Source of the DNA: Corella eumyota
Taxonomy: Eukaryota; Chordata; Ascidiacea; Phlebobranchia; Corellidae
DNA: 64,000 bases
Assembly: GCA_963082875.1 (NCBI GenBank)
Contig: OY720097.1
Coordinates: 7,448,501 to 7,512,500 of the forward strand
Reading direction: 5' to 3'
Shown here piece by piece: positions 1 to 11,169 of the stretch; position 1 is the stretch's first letter, and each line of letters starts with the position of its first letter. The translations under genes and the position numbers were made by a program. Under the pieces are notes generated by a model that searched no databases, was not told the origin of the DNA, and saw only the letters and a list, made by a program, of their open reading frames with translations.

Positions 1-2585
1 AAACAGCAACTATACACGTTATACCAGCAAGGATAATTGCGAAATTAAGGTAATGAACCTGAAACATATAATATTTTAATATGACTTTTTTATAACAATT
101 TTTATTTTAAGTCATCTCGCAAAAGTTTACTTACTTTATATAGAACTGCCGGTCTAAATTCTGCTTCGCCACAAAGCGGAGCACCGTATGCAAAGTCCAT
201 AGTTATTCGAATAGTACCGACCACTAACCCTACCATTAAAGCCCAAAAAGCTCCCTAAAATTATTGTAATATTAAACGGCTTTGCATTTTAACGATCTAA
301 AAACTCTTCAAAAATATTTTCTTACTGGCTCATTCAACCTTGGCCAAAATACTGCCATCGTAAAAATAACCATAATGGGTGGTGCCAAGTAACTAACAAT
401 GGACTGAATGTAGTCAAATAGTTGTCCTGAACCCGATGATTGTATTATTGGAACCCAGGCAATACTAACTCCCACCATGAACAATATAAAAATCCTGAAG
501 ATACCAAAACATCGCGACTTGTTATTAACATTTTATGTTATATCTCTTAACCTTAATAAAAAAAATGTAAAGTTTAAATGACAGACATCTATTTCTGCAC
601 CTTCCAACAATCATAAGCTCCCATTCACTTGCATTTTTACGAAATTTTTGCCATAAATCACAAGTAAACAATGTTGAAGCACTGTTAAATACAGATGTCA
701 GTGACGACGTAAGTGCTGCAATAACAGCAGCAAGAAGAAGGCCTGAACAAAAATTTTACCAGTTTTTAACATTTAAAAATAGATACTAAAGCCCATTCGA
801 CATTATACCTTTTAGCCCAGTAGGCATAATTTTTAATACAAGCTTGGGATAGGCGACGTTGGAACAGCCTCTTGATGATCCGCAATACTTTATACATTCG
901 GATTCAACAGCACACGCAACCGAATCTTGTAATATCACAACAAAGTTACAGTCTTTAAAAATACAACTTAATAAAAATTTTAGTTCATGTGTATTTTGCG
1001 GTTTTCAAAAAAAGTTAAATTTACAAATATAGTGCCTTTCATTTTTTTATATTTACTTTTCTAATTTACCTGGAAATTCAACCCTACTGATCATGCCAAT
1101 CATGACCATCATGTAAACTGGCAATATCTTCATTAGGCCAGCTACAACGCAACCTCCTTTTGCATGTGACAAGTTCTTGGCAGCTAATGTCCGTTGTGTA
1201 ATCACCTTTGCAAAAAAAAATATAGAAGACACACATTCTAAAATGTATGGTTTTTTTTATGTTTATTACACTTTGTTTATATAAATATTTTTCAGAAAAA
1301 TTTAAACCTGGTCGGTACACCAATGCCATGTTCCTATTATTGTTAGACCAAATATTAAACCCGGCCAAGGGAGATCTCCTGTTATCGGATCTCGAAGCAC
1401 GTGAAAACTATCCGCCCGTGGTAGCCCACATGTAGTGTTGGGAGGCCGAACAGCTGGTATTGCTTCAAAATACTGTTCTTTTAGACTACTGTAACCACCT
1501 ACTTTTTGAAATGCTGCAATCATACAATTTTTATTGTATCTTTTAATTTTGTGTGCTAATAGTTATTTTTTGTTTTAACAAAACGGTGTTACACTTAACT
1601 TACATAAGACCATCATTACTGCGGCTCCACCGATTACAATAAAGGTTTGAGCTGTGTCGGTGTAAATAACTGCAGCTAAGCCACCTGTCACCGTGTATAT
1701 TCCTGTTATTAACAGAAGTACGATTATTGACGAATACAAATTCCAACCCAAAGCTTCTTGAATAAAGATTGCTCCTGAATATAGATCACCCTGTGAAAGC
1801 AAGTTTAAAAATCGTTGAAATTTTGTAAGATGTAATTCCAAACAACAAATAAATTTAAACAATTCATTTATTAATTTACTTACAGACACTTTGGTAAGGA
1901 TGTACAACAACAAAGACAGTACGGATATGTACATTTGAATTCTTTCGCCACCGAATCGTTTTTGCAAATACTCTGGCATTGTTACTACCCCTGAAGCTAT
2001 GTAAATCGGTACAAACACCCAACCAAGAAAAAAAAGACAAAGCATTGCCTAAAAAGTTTAAAAGTAAAAATAATAGTTTTATGTGTATTTATATCAAAAT
2101 TTAATTATAGGCACAACACGCAATAGGACATTTTGTAATGTTTATACCCGACCCAAAGTCGAATTTAAATCTTTAAATTATGTACTTACATTCCATTCAA
2201 ACGCACCAACTGCGATTCCAGCAGCAGCACCAGTTCCTGCAAGACCTATAAACGCAGCACTTCCGATGTTGCTACTAAACAGAGAAGCGCCCACCGGAAA
2301 CCACGTGATGTCTCTTCCTGCCAAAAAGAAGCCTTGTACGTTGCTCCTGTCCGTTTTACACATAGCCTGCAGCGTAGATTTTTGTATTTTAGTACTTATG
2401 TTGTTCTTGAATTTTCTGTCATATAAATTAAAAAGAAATATTACACTTTCAATAATACATACCCATATTCCTACAGCTAGAACAAATGCAAAATAAATTC
2501 CGATAACTACATAATCCCAAGTATCCAGGGTTGTATCATCGTAATATGGTGTTGTAGTCATATCTTGATGTGTAGTGGTTTCCAT
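1..2585 (-). CDS. SLC5-family sodium/solute cotransporter, copy 1 (3' end outside window)
   Basis: This is a multi-spanning plasma-membrane symporter of the SGLT group of SLC5. Eleven exons are visible: 2463-2585, 2190-2366, 1884-2048, 1604-1790, 1308-1513, 1070-1205, 809-925, 601-742, 326-494, 135-254 and 58 to the window edge. All have GT/AG borders and one open phase. Family blocks include [74 protein letters not shown] and RLNEPGAFWALM. The start Met opens [11 protein letters not shown] and precedes the first membrane helix ([16 protein letters not shown]). Exon sizes equal those of the downstream copy at 5425-8765, so the two are tandem duplicates. The substrate cannot be assigned: residues matching His83 and Tyr290 of human SGLT1 are Ala and His. 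The last exons, expected to hold the final helices, lie left of the window. SLC5A9, A10 and A11 are the nearest families by eye. Confidence 0.95.
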
Positions 2586-3418
2586 TTTAAAATTCTTCGA
2601 ATTCCCCCCTTATTATTTAAGTTAAAATACCATGCAAGACATACTGAAATTTTAAGGTAACAAATGTTTTATATACAATAAAATCAACGCAAAGACAGTT
2701 CGACACCGGTATATTATTCAGCACCAAATTAAAAATGTGAAGGTAGATTTTTGTATAGTGGGTTCAATAATAAACTGAGTTTAGGGTCTGCTGGCTAAAA
2801 ATAAACCGAAATTTAAATCTAGTAACAAACTAAACGCAACTGAAGTTTTACTTTCCGCCAGTTGAAAATTGCTCATTTAAAAAAAACTTGGTCGCATTGT
2901 TACTGAGAGTAATTAAAACCTTTTAAGATTACATAACCGGTATCTGGTGTGTAATTAATCTGTATGAAGCTTTAATATGTTGTTCTTGCAAACTTATTGA
3001 CTTTGTGATGCATATTTGCCAAAAAACTGTTCATGGCTAGGTTTACCAATGCACAGATTTTTGTTAGAAGTTAATTATTATCTCTCAATGGCGTTTTTAG
3101 GCCTATACGCTAACAGTTAATGTTGTAAGCAAAAAGTCAATTTTTAATATTTGTTTTTATTACTGGTTTAGTAGGCTATATTTTGGATAATATTTTTAAA
3201 TGTACATTTTAACGTATTTATTAAATAATTAATTTCCGTTAAGACAAGTTCCACCTAAATAAACACCTGTTAAGACAATTCCTGGGACATTTTTGTTATG
3301 TAATTTAAACAAACTGCACCATTTTTATGACGAGCATTGGGTAAAGGTAATGCCGGGCTTAATACGACAAACAATGCAAAATAAAACTGACTGCGATTAC
3401 CGGTATATTATCACATCT

Positions 3419-3683
3419 GATATTTATAGTAGAACATATTGTTTAAAAAAGCATGTAAAACTTAGCTATTTTTCTCGTATTTTTTGTTACATAATTAAAC
3501 TGTTTTTGACTTATTAAGATTAACTATATAGCTTTTCGTTTTAAATGCATATTGAGATATTTATAGTAGAACATATTGTTCAAAAAAGCACGTAAAACTT
3601 AGCTATTTTTCTCGTATTTTTTGTTACATAATTAAACTGTTTTTGACTTATTAAGATTAACTATATAGCTTTTCGTTTTAAAT
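3419..3683. repeat. Direct tandem duplication, period about 134 bases
   Basis: A block beginning ATATTTATAGTAGAACATAT and ending in TAGCTTTTCGTTTTAAAT occurs twice in a row, with only a few differences. A shorter duplicated unit (TTTTTAAAAATGTGTTTACT) follows at about 3693-3755. The high identity suggests recent slippage or unequal crossing-over. Confidence 0.85.
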
Positions 3684-4060
3684 ATGTCTGTTTTTAAAAA
3701 TGTGTTTACTATTTTCTGTTTTTTAAAAATGTGTTTACTATTTTCGATAGTTGGCTTTAAAACGCATGGTCGACTGGGTTTTATACGAGATATATCTTAT
3801 TTCAATACTGTAGTATACTGCTAATATACATTTTGTGCTAAGCTTAAGTATACTGATATGTATATTTTGTGCTACACTTTTGTCAAAGTTTTACTGACAT
3901 TTTTTTCCTTAACTTTTGCATTAAAAACACATCAATCAACTGTTTCAGGAAAATATAAATAATTAAGTTTTGTAGAAAAATCGTGGATATAAAGAAACTT
4001 ATTTCCTTTTGATTAAGTGTTTGACAGTTGCTCTTTTGCCGAAAATTAATCAATCTAAAC

Positions 4061-4340
4061 CAGTGGTTCTTAACCTTTTTCTAACTACGCCTCCCTTAAG
4101 TATTAATAATACCCTTCAAGCCTCCCTCCTCTCAATTTTTTAATACGTACAAAAGGTATTTTTTGTCGATTTATCTAATTAACTACAGTAATGTGATTAC
4201 TGTAAGTTACCTCTTTCTACGAAGTTATACTTATTTTAATGACTACGTAAACTGTTGTGCTAAGATCTGTTTATCAACTTTTTTGCGCTAAATTTTTAAA
4301 TTTGGGTTTAGTGCTTTGCCACCCTGGTTAAGAACCACTG
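4061..4340. mobile_element. Non-autonomous hAT-type MITE, 280 bases
   Basis: The ends are perfect 15-base terminal inverted repeats: CAGTGGTTCTTAACC on the left and GGTTAAGAACCACTG on the right. They are flanked by an exact 8-base target duplication, ATCTAAAC, at 4053-4060 and 4341-4348. An 8-base duplication and CAGTGG-type ends are typical of hAT DNA transposons. The interior is AT-rich with no coding potential, so movement would need a transposase from elsewhere. The intact ends and duplication suggest a fairly young insertion. Confidence 0.92.
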
Positions 4341-4793
4341 ATCTAAACTAATCGTTTCCGTATACCAAGTTTTTAACGCAATTCTGTTACTGTTGTGTTA
4401 TATAATGTCCAAATTAAAATGTTGTTGGTAATGCAAACTCCTTTAAAATGATTTGTCATTACACTCTTGTAGAATGCGCTGTTCCTGATTTCTTGTAAAT
4501 TAAAACTATTTCCTGTGGTTTAATGACGTTGTAAAAGACCATTATGTAAAAAAAGATTAAACATTAAAAAGTTGAAACATTTTTTAAGTTCTGTGTTTTT
4601 AATTCAATTAGACAAAACGTATATTATTAACGTTGTGGTCTCTTATCTTATTTATGTTTGCGTGCGTCGTTGATGGAAGTCTCATACTTTCCTATAATTT
4701 AGCTGTTAACGTACTTCTATTCTTAAGTTAAATAATGAATTTGACTTGCTAGTTTTTGACTTAATTACTTCCTTAGTTTACTTTTTGTAATAG

Positions 4794-4812
4794 ATATATA
4801 TATATATATATA
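4794..4812. repeat. TA dinucleotide run
   Basis: A simple alternating TA tract. Similar short tracts occur near 28293-28313 and 29345-29368. Confidence 0.9.
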
Positions 4813-5290
4813 CATAATGTGTGAAATTCTATTTAAATTAGGTTAGCCTACAACGTTATTAAAAGCTGATTATAATTCTGCAACAATATCACTATTACGC
4901 TTACGGCAACCTAATTGTATAGTGTATTTTCTTTAAAAGTCCATTAGCCTTTTCACCAATATGCGCGGTTAGTTAGTCGAGCATACGCTTGCAAGTTGTA
5001 TTTATGGGTGATCAGTTTAAACTTTAATTTAATTACGATATTGCAAGATTGTTAGCCTGTTGATATTTTTTTAACTTTAAATATATCGAGCTAACAACAT
5101 ACCCATAGTGCTTTGTTAAAATGTTGGTTGTTATAATACCCTATCCAGTTAACAAACAAATTATTAGTTTTAGTTAAAATTATGTATTTTAAATTGTAGA
5201 CTTATTGATTTACCAATTTCTAGTCATCTATTGAGCTTATTTAGCAAGATTCACAGTTACTAATTTTTGTCGACGTTATTATGCTTTAAG

Positions 5291-5352
5291 AAAGTTACTC
5301 CATGTTTATGATCGTAAAGTCATTCTTTTTATTTCGAGGATAAATAAATATA
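5291..5352 (+). mobile_element. tRNA-derived SINE, 3' fragment
   Basis: The segment matches the 3' module shared by the other copies in this window: TTACTC, then a GTAAAGTC-like core, then TCGAGGATAAATAAATA. Only the tail module remains; head and body are absent. It sits just beyond the 3' end of SLC5 copy 2. Confidence 0.7.
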
Positions 5353-5424
5353 AAGTATACAAACATCGTTGTAGTAGAATATACGGCGCTATTTTTTTAA
5401 AATTTAAAACCTATTGCCCATCAA

Positions 5425-8400
5425 TTACGCATAATAGGCAAATAAAAACACCATGACACATAGCATCAAAACACCAGCAATGTTTACAATAATAGCAGGC
5501 CATTTTTCTTCTTTAATGCTTATATTTATCGGTGTTGATTGAATTTTTGTTTGTTTTTTTAAAGAAGAATCGAATCCACAGAAAAAATCTAACCCCCTTT
5601 TCCAATATGATCGTTGATCAGTGCGTGTATCTTGCACATAAAATAAGGTTAATAAACATAAAAAAATTAAAACCTTTATGTTTTAACTAGGCAGCATTTA
5701 TAGCGGAACCATAAACAATACATTGAAAAGGTTTTGTTTATTTTACCTTCATCTCTATCATATAGTTCTACCTCATCTTTGTTAATTTTGTCACTTTTTT
5801 CGCTCTGTAATTAACAACACCATTTAACTAACAAGCATTTGAGAATCTAAACATTTTTTTAACTCAAATATAAAAGTTTATGAGGCATACGTTTAGCGCT
5901 TCTTCTTTTTCAGTTACTATTTCTTCTCTTTCAGCAGTTCGAAAACGTGAAAACCAGGTTAGTCGGTACAGCTAAAAATATTGAAATTTGAATAAAGTAT
6001 GGTTAAGGCTTTTTTAATCATATTTACTTACATGTTTCTGTGGTATGGCTGGTGTTAGTAAAGACACAAATACTGCAACTATACACGTTATACCAGCAAG
6101 TATAATTGCAAAGTAAAGGTAATGAACCTGAAACAAAATAAAAATGACTTTTTATTAGAGATGTTTTTCTTAAATGTGTTTTTCTTAAATGTGTTTTTCT
6201 TAAATGTTTTCATTTTAAAATCAATTACTAACTTTATATAAAACAGCTGGTCTAAATTCTGCTTCACCACATAGCGGAGCACCGTAGGCAAAGTCCATGA
6301 TCATGCGAATAGAACCGGCCACTAACCCTGCCATTAAAGCCCAAAAAGCACCTTAAAATTTTTAACACCAAATTATGTCATTTTGATTTCAGTTGAAAGT
6401 GACTTTCTTAAATAGCCACTCATAAGTTATTTCTTACTGGTTCATTTAACCTCGGCCAAAATATTGCCATCGTGAAAATAACCATGATTGGTGGTGCCAA
6501 GTAACTAGTAATGGACTGAATGTAGTCAAATAGTTGTCCTGTACCGGATGATTGTATTATCGGTACCCAAGCAATACTTACTCCAACCATAAACAATATA
6601 AAAACTCTAAAAAAATACAAAAATATATTATGTTACAAATTATCACTGATTTATGAAAGCATATGTGCAAATACCAAACAAATAGTGATGTACCTTCTAA
6701 CAATCATAAGTTCCCATTCACTTGCACCTCTACGAAACTTTTGCCATAAATCACAAGTAAACAATGTTGAAGCACTGTTAAATACCGACGTCAAAGAAGA
6801 CATAAGTGCTGCAATTACTGCGGCAAGAAGGAGACCTAAAACCGAAATTGCGAAATCCTAGGTAAAATTTAAAATAGGTGCAAATTAATAATTTTCGTAC
6901 CTTTAAGCCCAGTTGGCATTATTTTTAAAACAAGCTTGGGATAAGCCACATTGGAACAGCTTCTTGATGAACCGCAATACTTCATACATTCCGATCCAAC
7001 AGCACATGCAACAGTATCTATAGTACGAAACAAAAATAACCTATAAGCTTTTTCTGGGATTTTTAAGGGAAGATAAAATGCTATTCTAGTTGATCTTTTA
7101 ACCCAACAGTATTGATATTCACCTGGAAATTCAACCCTACTGATCATGCCAATCATAACCATCATATAAACTGGCAATATCTTCATTAGGCCAGCTACAA
7201 CACAACCTCCCTTTGCATGTGACAAGTTTTTGGCAGCTAATGTCCGTTGTGTAATCACCTTTGCAAAGAAAAATGTCTTTGTTAAGTGAAAATATGTTAA
7301 ACACACAAGCTAAGGGTCTATTTTACCGATATAACACCCTGCCTTTTATGCATTTTAAAGGTTATTAACCTGGTCAGCACACCAATTCCACGTTGCTATG
7401 ATTGTTAGTCCAAAAATTAAACCAGGCCAGGGAAGATCTCCTGTTACCGGATCTCGAAACACGTGGAAACTATCCGCCCGTGGTAGCCCACAGGTCGTGT
7501 TTGGGGGGCGTACAGTCGGTATTGCTTCAAAATATTGTTCCTCCAAACTACTGTAACCACCCACTTTTTGAAATGCTGTAAAAATACACTTGTTTGAATA
7601 TTTGTCTTAGTTATTTTTTATGAAGGGAGGTTGTGTGGTAAACTCACATAAAACCATCATTACTGTTGCTCCCCCGATTACAATAAAGGTTTGAGCAGTG
7701 TCGGTGTAAATAACTGCAGCTAAGCCCCCTGTTACTGTGTACAATGCCGTTATAAAAAGAAGGACAATCATCGACGAATACAAATTCCAACCCAAAGCTT
7801 CTTGAATAAAGATTGCGCCCGAAAAAAGGTCACCCTAAAGAATTGAGTTATAAATGGTTGTGAATTTGTGAAATTGTATCTTTGATTAAAAGCCAAAAGT
7901 ATGTTACAAGGAATTTTTTTTACTGTTAAATGGATAATTTATTAGTTATTTTACCAGGATATTAGTTATTTCTTGGGAAATTTGTTATTAATTTTGAGAT
8001 TTTCAATCATTAATTCACTTACCGACACTTTGGTAAGGATGTACAGCAATAAGGACAGTACGGATATGTACATTTGGATTCTTTCGCCACCGAATCGTTT
8101 TTGCAAATACTCTGGCATTGTCACTACCCCAGAAGCTATGTAAACCGGTACAAACACCCAACCGAGAAAAAAAAGAACAAGCATTGCCTAAAATACAGAA
8201 AAAATGATATATAAACAAAACGGGCTAAAAGCGTAAACATGTACACAATAATGCATTTGTAAAAGAATTATGCATCAGAGATTATAACATTACTAAGTTT
8301 AATTATAATGCTTTATAAGTCTACTCACATTCCATTCAAACGCACCAACAGCGATTCCAGCAGCAGCACCAGTCCCAGCAAGCCCAACAAAAGCAGCACT

Positions 8401-8765
8401 TCCAATGTTGCTACTAAACAGAGAAGCGCCCACCGGAAACCACGTGATGTCTCTTCCCGCTAAAAAGAAGCCTTGCACATTGCTCCTGTCCGTTTTACAC
8501 ATAGCCTAAAGCATTGGTTTTGATATAATAAAATATTTTGCAAAAGAGATATTATCATACAAACAGACCGTTACATTAGAACCAAGGTTAGCGTTAAGGT
8601 TTTTAAGGCACTTACATTAAAATAAATATTAATATCAAATACCCATATTCCTACAGCTAGAACAAATGCAAAATAAATTCCGATCACTACATAATCCCAT
8701 GTATCCAGGGTTGTATCATCGTAATATGGGACTGTTGTCATATCTTGTTGCACAGTTGTTTCCAT
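5425..8765 (-). CDS. SLC5-family sodium/solute cotransporter, copy 2 (complete)
   Basis: A plasma-membrane symporter of the SGLT group and tandem duplicate of the gene at 1-2585. Fourteen exons: 8643-8765, 8329-8505, 8023-8187, 7648-7834, 7370-7575, 7123-7258, 6901-7017, 6694-6835, 6438-6606, 6233-6352, 6032-6127, 5891-5971, 5747-5804 and 5425-5630. They total 1983 bases, giving 660 residues, the usual SGLT length. Landmarks are [61 protein letters not shown] and the last helix ending FLFAYYA. Odd point: exon 10, placed by homology at 6352, is preceded by AA where copy 1 has AG. The nearest AG shifts the frame by one base and meets a stop after five codons. Either a rare acceptor is used, the base is an allele or assembly error, or the product is truncated after about 474 residues. 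Residues matching SGLT1 His83 and Tyr290 are Ala and Asn. Confidence 0.93.
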
Positions 8766-11169
8766 TTCACAATTTTCTCTTACTAAATATTTAATTTAAA
8801 ATACCAAACAAAACATAGTCAGTTCACGTTAATAATATACATCCAAAAATTGCTTAACTTGTTTTTAATTAATCAGTAAATTTTTACGGAGGGTAATTAT
8901 GTTCTACATGCATTTTTATTGACTTTTTGATAAATATTTATTATAAAAAACTATTCGGTTAAAGTTGCTAATGTACAAGTTTCTGTCGGAAAGTTAATCA
9001 TTATCTCTCGACGCGATATCAGGCCCATTAGTGTTATATAACGTAAGGTTTAAATTAATTCCCATTATTGTTTTTATTTGCAATTTATATTGCGAGATAT
9101 ACTAGAAATGTAATTTTTAACGTATTAATTGATTTTAAATAAACATTCTTAAATATAGATTCTGCCATATTTAATTTTTGAAACAGACTGTTTAAGTTTC
9201 TTAAGGGACCTTACGTTTAAACTAATAGACAAACTGCTTTAAAAAAGTCTTTAAAAAGCATTTTTTACGTAATAAACACTTGAGCTGTAGCTAGTATATT
9301 TAAACGATTAATTAAAAAATAAATATTCTTAACTTTATTTTTTGTTTTTTTACTGAAAGGCTTTAAGAGTCAATGTAAACCCCTCGTTGCTAAAAACTAT
9401 TTTTTCTTTACATCTTTAAACCTAAAAAAAATATTATTTAAACTTGTATTTTTACTATTATATAAGAATGCATAATAAACTATTTTTTGAAAACAGTTAA
9501 GTCTTATTTCCTTTAAATCAGTTGTTAAACAGTTGCTGCTCGATTTCAGCCCGGAAATCCTACACATTTTCTCGAAATGTTTTCAGGAAAAAATAACATT
9601 CGCAAACCAATATTTAAAAAATATGATTAAAATTTAGGGTTGAGTTATTTTTTTTTTTTAAAAACGCATGAAAATTTGTTAAGCCTGTATGGTAACCTAC
9701 ATTCTTTGTGTTCTATTTAATACATACAAAAATCTAAAGGCTTTAACAACGACCTACCTTGCAATTCCACGAATCGGTGATCTAATATTAGCTAAGCATA
9801 ACATTAAAAATTAGACTTGCTTTGTTAAATTTCGATTACGGTATCGTCGAATCGTTTTGCCTGCAGATATTGAATCAACAACATGATTTATCATATTTAA
9901 TCGACGGAATTTTGTTGGCGATTTAACTAGTTAAAGGTTAACTAGTTGGTCTACTTTTGCTGATGCAATTTTTTCGTGTATAGGCTGTGCTAACGAAGTT
10001 TATCTAAAGACAATAAACATTAGCCACAAACAGCTAGTTTTACCTCATCTAAATTATTGTAAACTCTGACTCTACATACCTTTACAATAAAAACAAAGTT
10101 TACTTAAACCTGCACAAATTTTGGTGGTTATGAAAATTACTGTTACAAAATACAAAGTTCGTGCAGAACCACAAACCGCCATTTGCGGTGTTTACTAGTA
10201 TCTCGATCTTAAAGTAAGTGGATTTTGTACAACTGTTTTATTTGTAACTATTAATAGAATTTAAAACACAAAGGTCACGCAAAGTTCAAAATAAAAAGAA
10301 TTAATTATACTAGTAAAGTTTTGTTTTACGTGCAAAAATATAGAAGTAAAAAACTTTTTAATGTATCGAAGTTATTTTAAATTTTGTTTAAACTATTAAT
10401 ATAGCTTGACTTGATTTTTGCTTCGAAGTTGCTTGTTAGTTTTAGGAAAGTATCATTGCAATTCTAACTGCTTTTATTTTCCTGCGTCTGATAAGAACTT
10501 GTGTTTTCTTGATAACAAATTGCTTTAAAACCAAAAGTAGAAAAAAGATTCGGGATAAATTAATGGGTGTAGAAGTAACAACTGTCACAACAGTACCATA
10601 TGAAAGGAAAAAGGATATGAAAAACGTTAAAATCAATGTTGACAATTTGTTTTAATGTCAAACCGTTCCACAGAATTGAAATAAACAGCAATTAAATTAT
10701 AAAATTTTTTTTTGATTTTAAAATTTCAATATTTTATCAAAAACATAAAAAAAAAAAGAATTTTTAAATGTGAAAGTTAATAATAGGTGACTGTAATTGC
10801 TTTTCATTTTTGTTATGTGTACTTATGATTGCTAAAGCTAACAAGCTTCGCTTGTAACAATAACTTAACGTTATTATGTCAATACCATTACATAATACTT
10901 TAAAATAAATACCTTATTAAAGCCTCATACTTGTTGCCAATATTTTGACTTGGTTTTATATTTAAAATATGTTCTTTAAATAAAATTAAGTAAAAAGTTT
11001 TCAACCATTAGGTATTACCAAATGAAACTAATAGTTCTTTATTGAATTGCAAAAGGCACACCTATAAAAACGTGAAGTATTTGTTAGTTGCAACATATTT
11101 AACAATTAAAAAGATGAATTTTCTATATATTTTAATATCTTTGCTTAATATATTTTTATTGAATTGAAG
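8766..11169. other. Intergenic region upstream of SLC5 copy 2
   Basis: AT-rich with no exon I can support. Blocks near 8920-9030 and 9498-9560 resemble the upstream flank of SLC5 copy 1 and are candidate shared regulatory DNA. A hydrophobic open stretch near 10442-10645 has no splice context or family resemblance. Confidence 0.6.

Larger units (their letters stand above)
2586..5424. other. Intergenic region between the two SLC5 copies
   Basis: No coding exon is recognised. It holds the upstream region of SLC5 copy 1, a direct tandem duplication (3419-3683), a hAT-type MITE (4061-4340), a TA run (4794-4812) and a 3' SINE fragment (5291-5352). Stretches at about 2998-3110 and 3990-4045 resemble sequence at about 8920-9030 and 9498-9560 upstream of copy 2, so flanking DNA was duplicated with the gene. 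Confidence 0.7.

Noticed and set aside
10442-10645. Hydrophobic open frame on the minus strand
   Set aside because: Composition matches AT-rich noncoding DNA; there is no splice context, family match or start context.
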